A DNA stretch of 7,694 bases from Methylacidiphilum caldifontis (lineage in GTDB: Bacteria; Verrucomicrobiota; Verrucomicrobiia; Methylacidiphilales; CAMAQI01): NCBI GenBank assembly GCA_945860255.1, contig CAMAQI010000106.1, positions 1 to 7,694 on the forward strand. Reading direction: 5' to 3'. Positions within the stretch are counted from its first letter, which is position 1. The number at the start of each line of letters is the position of its first letter. Made by a program: the position numbers and the translations under genes. The notes beneath the pieces are model-generated. The model was not told the origin of the DNA and did not search any database. It saw only the letters and a list, made by a program, of their open reading frames with translations. Shown in pieces: positions 1-6,781 of this stretch.

Positions 1-141
1 GCCAATAAAGATGAATCCAAGGAAAGAGATTTATAGAGAGACAGAGGGAAACGGAGGTAAATACTGTTTTTAATACGGAAAAGAGGCTACTTTTTAAGTT
101 AAAAAACGTAAAAAAAAGATCGATATATTTTCTCTTTGCGT

Positions 142-163
142 GAAGGCGTATAAACGCTACTTC
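142..163 (+). promoter_or_regulatory. Small leader hairpin directly upstream of purM
   Basis: GAAGGCGT (142-149) pairs with ACGC (154-157) and CTTC (160-163), leaving an ATAA loop and a two-base bulge (158-159). The 3' foot ends one base before the GTAAGGA that holds the purM ribosome binding site, so in the mRNA the stem would stack against the site without covering it. There is no U-run, so it is not a terminator. It could be a translational or stability element, or chance. The pairing is seen in the sequence; any role is inferred. Confidence 0.4.
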
Positions 164-165
164 GT

Positions 166-170
166 AAGGA
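166..170 (+). promoter_or_regulatory. purM ribosome binding site
   Basis: AAGGA lies six bases before the ATG at 177. It decides the start: the in-frame TTG at 171 directly abuts it and would have no spacer, so ATG 177 is chosen. It is one of only two clear Shine-Dalgarno sequences in the window. Confidence 0.7.
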
Positions 171-176
171 TTGTTT

Positions 177-1190
177 ATGAAAAAAGCGTACGCACAAGCA
201 GGAGTCGATGTTGATTTAGGAAACCGAGTAAAATCCCGTATTCCCGGATTAGTGAAGAAAACACATCGTTCAGAGGTAATGGGAAAAATTGGCGGTTTTG
301 GAGGATTATTTAAGGCCTCCTTTCCGGGATATAAAGAGCCTATTTTAGTAAGCAGCATTGATGGGGTAGGGACAAAGCTCAAGGTCGCTGCGATGATTGG
401 AAAACATGATACGGTCGGAGAGGATTTAGTGAATCATTGTATCAATGATATTGCGGTTTTGGGAGCAGAGCCCCTTTATTTTTTAGATTATTTAGGAATT
501 GGAAAGTTGGAGCCGAAAAAGTTTGAGCAGATTCTTGCGGGGATCACTCGGGGTTGTGCAAAAGCCGGGTGTGCCTTAATCGGCGGAGAGACCGCTCAGA
601 TGCCTGGGGTTTATCATGGCGATGATTATGATTTAGTGGGAGTAATTGTCGGTCTTGTTGATAAAAATGAAATGATCGATGGGTCGAAGATTAAAGTGGG
701 GGATGTGATTTTGGGGATTCCCTCGAATGGGCTGCATACCAACGGATATTCATTGGCGCGTAAGTTGATTTTTGAAACCTTAAAGCTGAATCCAAAAGAT
801 AAACTCAATGGAAGTAAGAAAACGATCGGAGAGGAGCTTTTGGCTCCTCATGTGAGTTATCTTCCTCAGGTACGGGCCTTAAAAAAAGCAAAGATGGTGA
901 AGGGACTTGCCCATATTACCGGAGGAGGACTGATCGATAACCCTCCGCGTGTTTTACCGAAAAATGTCAATGCGGTGATCGAGTTAGGCTCTTGGCCGAT
1001 CTCTCCGCTCTTTAAGTTATTGGCCGATACGGCGAACGTTTCTAATGAGGAGTTGTATCAGACCTTCAATATGGGAATTGGAATGATTGCGATCGTTGAC
1101 TCTAAGCATGCCGAACAGGCAGCTAAATTAATTAAGGGGATTCCGATTGGAACGATTCGTAAAGGAACTGGAAAAGTGGTTCTTAAATAG
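177..1190 (+). CDS. purM: Phosphoribosylformylglycinamidine cyclo-ligase (AIR synthetase)
   Basis: This cytosolic enzyme uses ATP to close FGAM into 5-aminoimidazole ribonucleotide, the fifth step of de novo purine synthesis. The 337-residue product is close to the usual family length (about 340-350). Family motifs appear in order: GGFGGLF (39-45), the nucleotide-binding SSIDGVGTKLKV (59-70), GEDLVNHCINDIAVLGAEPL (81-100), IGGETAQMPGVY (135-146), SNGLHTNGYSLAR (183-195), HITGGGLIDNPPRVLP (246-261) and FNMGIGM (297-303). Together they cover both the PurM N-terminal and C-terminal (AIRS) domains, so the gene looks intact. It is followed 11 bases later by purH in the same direction, which points to a purine operon. 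No PurR-like operator or purine riboswitch was recognised in the 176 bases upstream. The identification is firm. Confidence 0.97.
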   Translation: MKKAYAQAGVDVDLGNRVKSRIPGLVKKTHRSEVMGKIGGFGGLFKASFPGYKEPILVSSIDGVGTKLKVAAMIGKHDTVGEDLVNHCINDIAVLGAEPLYFLDYLGIGKLEPKKFEQILAGITRGCAKAGCALIGGETAQMPGVYHGDDYDLVGVIVGLVDKNEMIDGSKIKVGDVILGIPSNGLHTNGYSLARKLIFETLKLNPKDKLNGSKKTIGEELLAPHVSYLPQVRALKKAKMVKGLAHITGGGLIDNPPRVLPKNVNAVIELGSWPISPLFKLLADTANVSNEELYQTFNMGIGMIAIVDSKHAEQAAKLIKGIPIGTIRKGTGKVVLK

Positions 1191-1192
1191 GA
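1189..1192 (+). promoter_or_regulatory. purH ribosome binding site overlapping the purM stop
   Basis: AGGA begins within the purM TAG stop (1188-1190) and lies nine bases before the purH ATG at 1202. The arrangement suggests translational coupling between the two purine genes. Confidence 0.5.
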
Positions 1193-1201
1193 TTTAAATT
1201 T

Positions 1202-2725
1202 ATGGCACGCGCACTTTTGTCGGTTTCAGATAAAACAGGGCTGATTCCTTTTGCAGAAATTTTAATCAAACAGGGGGTGAGTTTGATTTCTACGGGGGGA
1301 ACCGCAAAAGCCTTGAGGGATGGGGGATTGCCCGTTACCGAGATCTCCGATTTCACCGGTTTTCCGGAGATGATGGATGGACGCGTTAAGACCTTGCATC
1401 CGAAGGTTCATGGGGGATTGCTTTATCTTCGTGGAAATCCAGAGCATGAGGCGCAGGCGAAGGAACATGGAATTGAGCCGATTGATTATGTGATCGTGAA
1501 TTTGTATCCCTTCGAAGAAACGATTAAGAAGCCTGGGGTTTCGCATGAGACCTGTATTGAAAATATCGATATCGGCGGGCCGAGCATGTTGCGGAGCGCC
1601 TCGAAGAATTATCGATCGGTGACCGTGATCGTGGATCCCTCCGATTATTCTTTGGTTGCCAATGAGATCGAAAAGAATGGGGCAACCTCTCCGGAGCTTC
1701 GTGAGCATTTAGCGATGAAGGTTTTTCAACATACGAGTTATTATGACTCTTTAATCGGCAACTATCTTTTTAAACGTCAAGGGCAGGATTTTCCTGAGCA
1801 GATGACACTAGGGTTAAGGAAAGCGCAAGGGCTTCGCTATGGAGAGAATCCGCATCAAAAGGCGATCCTTTACGGCGATTTTCATCAAAATTTTGAACAG
1901 ATTCATGGGAAGGAGCTCTCCTATAACAATATTTTGGATATCTCCGGTTCGGTTGATTTAATTCGTGAGTTTCAGGAAGAGCCGACGATTGCGATTTTAA
2001 AACATACCAATCCGTGTGGAGTGGGGTCAGGAACCACTTTAAAAGAGGCTTGGGATCGTGCCTATGCGACTGATCATCAGGCCCCTTTTGGAGGGATTAT
2101 TGTGGCCAATCAGACTCTTGATGGAGCGACGGCAGAGGCGATCGCTGAGATTTTCAGTGAGGTGATTATTGCTCCGGCTTTTTCACCCGAGGCTTTTTCG
2201 GTTTTAACGAAGAAGAAAAATCTTCGCTTAATGATTAATAAACTTAAAAGTCCTTCTCCTTTTCAAATCCGAAGTGTTGCAGGTGATTCTTATTTAGTTC
2301 AGCAAACCGATTCGATTGCGATTGATCCGACTAGTTGGAAAGTGGTGACGAAAAGGGTTCCGTCTCCTGCGGAGCAAACGGCTCTTCTTTTCGCTTGGCG
2401 CGTGGTGCGACATGTGAAATCGAATGCGATTGTTTATGCTGCCCCCCATCAAACCTTGGGAATAGGAGCCGGTCAGATGTCTCGAGTCGATTCTTCGAAA
2501 GTAGCTGTTTGGAAGGCCGGCGAGGCGGGACTTTCGTTAAAGGGAAGTGTGATTGCTTCGGATGCCTTTTTCCCTTTTGCCGATGGACTGATTGCCGCCG
2601 GAAATGCGGGAGTGACAGCGGCGATTCAACCGGGGGGAAGCGTTCGCGATCAAGAGGTCATTGCCGCTGCGGATGAGCGGGGAATTGCGATGGTTTTTAC
2701 CGGGCTAAGGCATTTTAAGCATTAG
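1202..2725 (+). CDS. purH: Bifunctional AICAR formyltransferase / IMP cyclohydrolase
   Basis: PurH formylates AICAR with 10-formyl-tetrahydrofolate and then closes FAICAR to IMP, the last two steps of purine synthesis. The 507-residue product is a normal full-length PurH. The N-terminal MGS-like cyclohydrolase domain (about 1-150) shows LLSVSDKTGL (5-14), ISTGGTAKAL (29-38), GFPEMMDGRVKTLHPKVHGG (53-72) and ENIDIGGPSMLRSASKNYRS (120-139). The C-terminal transformylase domain shows LRYGENPHQKA, ELSYNNILD and KHTNPCGVG, in which K267 and H268 match the conserved catalytic Lys-His pair. It also shows YATDHQAPFGG, GAGQMSRVDS, SDAFFPFADG and a normal end, GLRHFKH. It follows purM by 11 bases and presumably shares its transcript. 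Its TAG stop shares bases with the stop of the convergent oxidoreductase gene, so there is no intergenic terminator. Confidence 0.97.
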   Translation: MARALLSVSDKTGLIPFAEILIKQGVSLISTGGTAKALRDGGLPVTEISDFTGFPEMMDGRVKTLHPKVHGGLLYLRGNPEHEAQAKEHGIEPIDYVIVNLYPFEETIKKPGVSHETCIENIDIGGPSMLRSASKNYRSVTVIVDPSDYSLVANEIEKNGATSPELREHLAMKVFQHTSYYDSLIGNYLFKRQGQDFPEQMTLGLRKAQGLRYGENPHQKAILYGDFHQNFEQIHGKELSYNNILDISGSVDLIREFQEEPTIAILKHTNPCGVGSGTTLKEAWDRAYATDHQAPFGGIIVANQTLDGATAEAIAEIFSEVIIAPAFSPEAFSVLTKKKNLRLMINKLKSPSPFQIRSVAGDSYLVQQTDSIAIDPTSWKVVTKRVPSPAEQTALLFAWRVVRHVKSNAIVYAAPHQTLGIGAGQMSRVDSSKVAVWKAGEAGLSLKGSVIASDAFFPFADGLIAAGNAGVTAAIQPGGSVRDQEVIAAADERGIAMVFTGLRHFKH

Positions 2726-4161
2726 ATCTTTCGAGGGGTCAGATGGTCGCCGGATTCATGGTATTCGGCGTCGGTGTTGACTTGCCAAGGATCGTGCTTC
2801 GCTCCATCGATATTTCGGGCGGCGAGGATGGCGGTCATCATCGAGTGATCTTGGTTGTTGTAACGATGCATTCCATTACGTCCAGCGGTCTGAAGATTGG
2901 TAAAGGTCATGAGCCATTGACGAATGATATCGACGTTACTCTCATAGCTAAAATCGTAGATCGGATAGGCTTTGGGCATTCGAACGATAAAGGCATCAGT
3001 GACCTCCTCGGCTGAAATAAGTCCGATTTTAACGACCTCTTGAGTGGCGAGTTCTCGAAGAGCCTCGGGAGACATATTCCAGGTTCCATCTCCTTCAAAG
3101 CAGAAATATTCCATTCCGAGTGTGGAGTAGGAGGGATCAGGAACCATTGCGGCACTCCAATTTTTGTAGTTTTGGATTCGTCCGACTTTGACGGAGGGAT
3201 CATGAATATAGATCCAAGTATCGGGGAAAACTTTTGCTCGTTTGACCACGAGACAAACGGTGAGAAAATCTCGGTAGCGAAGTTTTTGAGAGGCTTGAAT
3301 CACCGGTTCTGGGGGAAGCGGACGCATCGCTTCGATCAGTTCTCGAAGGGGAATTGAATTGAGATAGGTATCGGCGACCTCTTCAAAGGATTCACCCGAT
3401 TGGCTTTTGCCTTTGACTTGGGTGACTCGATTGTTTTCCCAATGAATCTCGGTGACCTGACGATCCATCACAACCCGACTCCCTTGAGCGGTGATTTTGG
3501 TGACAGCGGTTTCCCACATCTGTCCTGGTCCGAGTCGGGGGTAGAAAAATTGGCGAATTAAGGTTTTGGCAGTCGGAACCGCCTCTTTTCCACGTAAGGC
3601 ATTAACAATCGCCTCTTTGAGGCTGAGTCCTTTGATTCGTTGCGCGGCCCAATCAGCACTAATCTCATCGCAGGACATTCCCCAAACCTTTTCGGTATAG
3701 GATTTAAAAAAGATTTGGAAGAGGCGTTTTCCAAAACGATTGGAGACCCATTCGGTGAACGATTTTTCAGTGGGAGAGGGAAAAAGTTTACAGGAAAGAT
3801 AGCTCAATAAAACGTGAGCGGTCTCGAGGGGGCCGAGTTTAAGGAAGGCATCGACAGCTTCTAGGGGGTAGTTAAAAAATTGATGATTGTAGTAAATCCG
3901 AGAGAGGCGAGGGCATTCGATGAAATCATCCGGCATGATCTCCATCCAGACACGATTGACCTCTTCCGATTTACTAAAAAAGCGATGGCCCCCGATATCG
4001 AAACGAAATCCCTTTTCTTCAACTGTACGAGCAATTCCGCCCACGTAACGGGGATCGGCTTCCCAGATGGTGATCGGATAACCTTTTTGAGTCAGCTCCC
4101 AAGCGGCGGTTAAACCAGCAGGGCCTGCTCCGAGAATCATAACTTTAGTGGAAGGAGGCAT
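2722..4161 (-). CDS. FAD-dependent oxidoreductase, UDP-galactopyranose-mutase / HemY-like
   Basis: The 479-residue protein opens with a Rossmann FAD-binding motif, GAGPAG (11-16), and an acidic residue at the end of the second strand (E35). This is followed by GGIARTVEEKGFRFDIGGHR (41-60), typical of amine-oxidase-like flavoproteins such as protoporphyrinogen oxidase and UDP-galactopyranose mutase. Near the C-terminus NGMHRYNNQDHSMMTA precedes a short helix. From memory, this motif marks a subgroup annotated as NAD(P)/FAD-dependent oxidoreductase that often lies in polysaccharide and glycosyltransferase clusters. No such partner is visible here, so the substrate is unknown; the protein could act on a nucleotide sugar or an isoprenoid-like compound. 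There is no signal peptide or membrane segment. The ATG at 4161 has no clear Shine-Dalgarno sequence, but it places the FAD motif at the usual distance from the N-terminus. The gene converges with purH. Confidence 0.85.
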   Translation of the reverse strand: MPPSTKVMILGAGPAGLTAAWELTQKGYPITIWEADPRYVGGIARTVEEKGFRFDIGGHRFFSKSEEVNRVWMEIMPDDFIECPRLSRIYYNHQFFNYPLEAVDAFLKLGPLETAHVLLSYLSCKLFPSPTEKSFTEWVSNRFGKRLFQIFFKSYTEKVWGMSCDEISADWAAQRIKGLSLKEAIVNALRGKEAVPTAKTLIRQFFYPRLGPGQMWETAVTKITAQGSRVVMDRQVTEIHWENNRVTQVKGKSQSGESFEEVADTYLNSIPLRELIEAMRPLPPEPVIQASQKLRYRDFLTVCLVVKRAKVFPDTWIYIHDPSVKVGRIQNYKNWSAAMVPDPSYSTLGMEYFCFEGDGTWNMSPEALRELATQEVVKIGLISAEEVTDAFIVRMPKAYPIYDFSYESNVDIIRQWLMTFTNLQTAGRNGMHRYNNQDHSMMTAILAARNIDGAKHDPWQVNTDAEYHESGDHLTPRKI

Positions 4162-4305
4162 AAGTCAAGAGTGTGCGTGTTATTTGGAAATGATCAAAAT
4201 AAATGAAACTATTTTTTTAAAATTCATAAATCGGAATTCAATGTGATTGAAATGGGTAGAGAATGTTTTGATTAGAGATATTCTTGGTTTCGGTCTTTGA
4301 CCGAT

Positions 4306-5445
4306 TTAGGGAGTTAACATTCGGACTCTTTTTTCGGTTAGGGGAAGCAACAGTCGGACGGTCGTTCCAATTCCCTCTTGGCTATCGATCTGAAGTTCTC
4401 CGCCGTGTTCGCGGATGATCCGTCGAACAATCAAAAGACCCAGACCGCTGCCTAGTGGTTTGGTCGTAAAAAACGGTTCTGAGAGGCGGGCAATGTTTTC
4501 GGCAGGTATCCCGACCCCGTTGTCAATAAAGGCAATCAAAAGGTGAGTGTCATTCGCCCCTGTGGCGATTTTGAGGATTCCTTTTTTTCGCATCGCTTGA
4601 ATGGCGTTTTTGATGAGATTGTAAAAGACCTGCTTCATTCGATTGCGATCGATTTGAATCGGGGGAAGATCGATTCCGTAGTCGGTTTCGAGGAGAATAT
4701 CCCGATCATCAATCTCGGGCTTTAGAACCATCAACGACTCTTGAATGACCTCATTGATCGAGGCCGGTTGACGCTCGAGAGTGGCGGGGCGAAGCGCCTG
4801 AAGGAATTGATGGATGATGGAGTCGAGTCGCTCAATCTCCCCGCGAACGACTCGGATATGTTCTTGGATATCGGGACTGTCTCCCCCTTTTTTACGGAGT
4901 TCACGTTCGAGAAGTTGAAAGTGAATGTTCAGAGAGTTGAGGGGATTTCCAAGTTCATGAGCGACCCCAGCAGCAAGAACCGTCAGGGCATTGATTTTTT
5001 CCGATTCGATTGTTTCCAATGTTTTTTCGCGATAGCGGGTCAGATCATGCAAAATCAAGGCGTAGGCATGGATCATGTGATGATCGTCGGTCAGTGGAAC
5101 AATGTAACTGCTGAGAAATCGCTCTTCGGGGTAGGAGACCTCAATATCTCGGGTCAGCACCTTGCCATCGGCAAGAATGGTTTTCCAATCGAAATCACGA
5201 AGATATTTCGCGATTGGTTCATCGAGTGCTTTTTCATTGGGGATTCCGATCAGGTTTTGCGCACTGGAGTTAAAGTAGAGAATCTTTCCCTTTTGATCGA
5301 TAACGAGAATTCCCTCTTGAAGGGTATTAAAGATTGTTTCGAGAAATCCCTTTTCTTTGGCTAATCGTTGGAGATAAATCTGAAGGTCATCGGATCCCAC
5401 GCGATCCATTCGATGAAGGAGTTTATCAAGAAAAGAGTTCTTCAT
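4306..5445 (-). CDS. Soluble PAS-domain sensor histidine kinase (NtrB/AtoS-like)
   Basis: The 379-residue protein begins with a helical segment (1-32), followed by a PAS fold (about 33-135, with LQEGILVIDQKGKILYFNSS at 42-61). The dimerisation and phosphoacceptor helix has the H-box AAGVAHELGNPLNSL, with H163 as the phosphorylated histidine. The ATPase domain carries the N-box (QVFYNLIKNAIQAM, 272-285), G1 (DNGVGIP, 308-314), F-box (EPFFTTK, 323-329) and G2 (GSGLGL, 332-337). All catalytic elements are present. No signal peptide or transmembrane helix is seen, so it should sense a cytosolic cue through PAS. The layout resembles NtrB/AtoS kinases that signal to sigma-54 activators, but no response regulator is in the window. 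The ATG lies 7 bases after the nadA stop, implying co-transcription. No Shine-Dalgarno sequence is visible. A short hairpin (4290-4304) follows the stop but has no T-run. Confidence 0.93.
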   Translation of the reverse strand: MKNSFLDKLLHRMDRVGSDDLQIYLQRLAKEKGFLETIFNTLQEGILVIDQKGKILYFNSSAQNLIGIPNEKALDEPIAKYLRDFDWKTILADGKVLTRDIEVSYPEERFLSSYIVPLTDDHHMIHAYALILHDLTRYREKTLETIESEKINALTVLAAGVAHELGNPLNSLNIHFQLLERELRKKGGDSPDIQEHIRVVRGEIERLDSIIHQFLQALRPATLERQPASINEVIQESLMVLKPEIDDRDILLETDYGIDLPPIQIDRNRMKQVFYNLIKNAIQAMRKKGILKIATGANDTHLLIAFIDNGVGIPAENIARLSEPFFTTKPLGSGLGLLIVRRIIREHGGELQIDSQEGIGTTVRLLLPLTEKRVRMLTP

Positions 5446-5452
5446 GGATGGT

Positions 5453-6376
5453 TTAGTTCTTGCTCCATTCCAGCATTCGTTCGATTGGTGCGCGGGCTTT
5501 TTCGATCAGCTCCGGAGTCATGAGGATTTCTGGCTTTTCCGTTTCCAAAGCCGCGAGCAGTTTTTCAAGGGTATTGAGTTTCATGTAACGGCAGTCGGCG
5601 CAGTTACAGCGATCGGTAGGACCCGCGATAAATTCTTTCGTGGGGATTTCGCGACGGAGCCGATGGAGCATTCCGGATTCGGTGGCGATGATAAATTGTT
5701 TTGCGGGACTTGATTGACAGTAATGAACCATTTTTTCAGTCGAACAAACCTCATCCGACATCAGACGAACGGCACGATCACACTCGGGATGGGTGACAAT
5801 CGGGGCGTTGGGATATTGAGCACGTATTTTGGAGATCGATTCGTGAGTCATCTCAATATGGACGTAACAATTTCCCTGCCAAAGTTTCATCGGACGTTTT
5901 GTTTTTTCGATGACCCACTCCCCGAGATTTTGATCCGGAACAAAGAGGATTTCACGATCTTGAGGGATTTGATTCACGATTCGCTCCGCATTTCCGGAGG
6001 TACAAATCACATCGCACAAGGCTTTGACCTCTGCGGAGCAGTTAATATAGGCGACCGTATAAAGATGGGGATGGAGCTTTTTATAGGCAGCGAGCGCAGA
6101 GGCGGGACAGGAATCGGCTAAGGAGCAACCGGCCTTGAGATCAGGGAGAAGGACCTTGGTCTGTGGGTTGACGATTTTTGCCGTTTCGGCCATGAAATGG
6201 ACGCCGCAAAAAACGATCAGATCCGATTTACTCTCTTGAGCCTTGTAGGCGAGCCCTAGAGAATCGCCGACAAAATCAGCCACTTCCTGAATCTCTCGAT
6301 TTTGGTAATTGTGAGCCAAAATCGTGGCATTCTTCTTTTTCTTAAGAGCGATAATTTGGTCCTGAAGCGCAGTCAT
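5453..6376 (-). CDS. nadA: Quinolinate synthase A
   Basis: NadA condenses iminoaspartate (from NadB or aspartate dehydrogenase) with dihydroxyacetone phosphate to give quinolinate, the NAD precursor. It is an oxygen-sensitive [4Fe-4S] enzyme. From ATG 6376 the product is 307 residues, the size of the short Thermotoga-type NadA. Visible motifs are ILAHNYQNREIQEVADFVGDS (19-39, written in part; includes H22 and Y24), FCGVHFMAETAKI (56-68), PDLKAGCSLADSCPA (78-92), GNCYVH (168-173), VTHPECDRAV (194-203) and CNCADCRYMKL (257-267). The cluster ligands should be C84, C170 and one cysteine of the 257-262 group. H196 and E198 are the expected active-site pair. The frame stays open upstream to a TTG at 6625, but homology begins at MTALQDQ, so that extension is rejected. 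There is no Shine-Dalgarno sequence. No nadB or nadC is nearby; a PAS kinase gene follows directly. Confidence 0.95.
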   Translation of the reverse strand: MTALQDQIIALKKKKNATILAHNYQNREIQEVADFVGDSLGLAYKAQESKSDLIVFCGVHFMAETAKIVNPQTKVLLPDLKAGCSLADSCPASALAAYKKLHPHLYTVAYINCSAEVKALCDVICTSGNAERIVNQIPQDREILFVPDQNLGEWVIEKTKRPMKLWQGNCYVHIEMTHESISKIRAQYPNAPIVTHPECDRAVRLMSDEVCSTEKMVHYCQSSPAKQFIIATESGMLHRLRREIPTKEFIAGPTDRCNCADCRYMKLNTLEKLLAALETEKPEILMTPELIEKARAPIERMLEWSKN

Positions 6377-6546
6377 ACTGTTGTTTAGCCGGTTGGAAGC
6401 GGTTTGAAAACCGAAATTCTTTGATAAGAAAATTTTTGGTTCCCTTTCTAATGAAGGAAAAAGACTCTCTAAAGAAGGCAAGAAAGCAGGAATTTCGAAC
6501 AACAATAGAAATGGATTTTTCCTGGTCGCCTTCCTAAGAGCAACTG

Positions 6547-6563
6547 TCCCCATGGAATGGGGA
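6547..6563 (-). repeat. Tight seven-pair hairpin in the nadA leader
   Basis: TCCCCAT (6547-6553) is the exact reverse complement of ATGGGGA (6557-6563), with a three-base GGA loop on the plus strand. It lies just downstream of the large nadA-leader hairpin in the direction of nadA transcription. The GC-rich stem should be stable in RNA. No T-run follows on either strand. Confidence 0.5.
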
Positions 6564-6582
6564 ATGGCAAAGGAGTGAAGCG

Positions 6583-6678
6583 AATTTTTTGCATCGATTC
6601 GGAGGATTTTCAGGATAAAGACCAAAGAAAATTGTTTTTGAATTTATCCTCCCCATCCTCCCTATCGATGCAAAAATT
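6583..6678 (-). repeat. Nested inverted repeat at the 5' end of the nadA leader
   Basis: The outer arms are 6583-6607 and 6655-6678. They match as AATTTTTT/AATTTTT, then GCATCGAT, a two-base mismatch, and GGAGGAT. A second pair lies inside (AGGATAAA 6612-6619 with TTTATCCT 6643-6650). A third (CAAAGA 6623-6628 with TTTTTG 6635-6640, one G-T pair) closes a six-base loop. Such stacked nesting is hard to get by chance and suggests a structured RNA or a small palindromic element. No target-site duplication is visible at its ends, and no terminator T-run follows on the minus strand beyond the stem. Pairing is seen directly; function is inferred. Confidence 0.7.
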
Positions 6679-6705
6679 GTATTTTTCTTAACTATCTGAT
6701 TGCAA
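6676..6705 (-). promoter_or_regulatory. Predicted sigma-70-type promoter of nadA
   Basis: On the minus strand TTGCAA (6705-6700) and TACAAT (6681-6676) are separated by 18 bases, close to the TTGACA/TATAAT consensus. Transcription would begin near 6669, inside the right arm of the inverted repeat, giving a leader of about 290 bases that starts with the hairpin. The spacing and boxes are seen; activity is inferred. Confidence 0.45.
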
Positions 6706-6781
6706 GTTGTTTATATGTTTTAGGAAGTTTTCTTCACTTAGAGATTTCTTGATCTTCTTTAGGAAAGGATCTTTGGAAAAG

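Larger units (their letters stand above)
6377..6781 (-). other. 405-base gap: nadA promoter and long structured leader
   Basis: No convincing protein gene lies between the beta-helix gene and nadA. Reading on the minus strand, the gap first holds a weak bulged stem after the beta-helix gene (6751-6771: GATC/GATC and CTTT/AAAG arms, no T-run). A promoter-like pair (6676-6705) comes next. A large nested inverted repeat (6583-6678), a tight seven-pair hairpin (6547-6563) and about 170 AT-rich bases then lead to nadA. The nadA frame is open from 6643 to 6376 without an upstream ATG that has a ribosome binding site. It reads as a low-complexity, hydrophobic stretch with no recognisable domain. Confidence 0.6.

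Noticed and set aside
1..73. C-terminal end of a gene running in from the left
   Set aside because: Two frames stay open briefly (stops at 34-36 and 71-73), but the peptides are too short and featureless to call a gene.
53..102. Small upstream ORF after GGAGGT (53-58)
   Set aside because: The site is a good Shine-Dalgarno match, but the only start at a usable distance is CTG at 64, giving 12 codons with no other support.
1262..1708. Minus-strand open frame of 148 codons inside purH
   Set aside because: Antisense to the well-supported cyclohydrolase domain and without a recognisable product.
4290..4304. Terminator after the histidine kinase
   Set aside because: TCGGTC/GACCGA forms a six-pair stem with a TTT loop right after the stop, but the minus strand continues with AAACCAAG and has no T-run.
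4741..5364. Plus-strand open frame of 207 codons
   Set aside because: It lies entirely antisense to the histidine kinase, whose motifs are complete. The translation shows no recognisable domain.
5714..6121. Plus-strand open frame of 135 codons opposite nadA
   Set aside because: Antisense shadow of a gene with clear catalytic motifs; no domain and no ribosome binding site.
6377..6675. NAD+ riboswitch in the nadA leader
   Set aside because: The region is structured, but I could not match it to the conserved sequence of known NAD-sensing motifs as I remember them. A covariance search would be needed.
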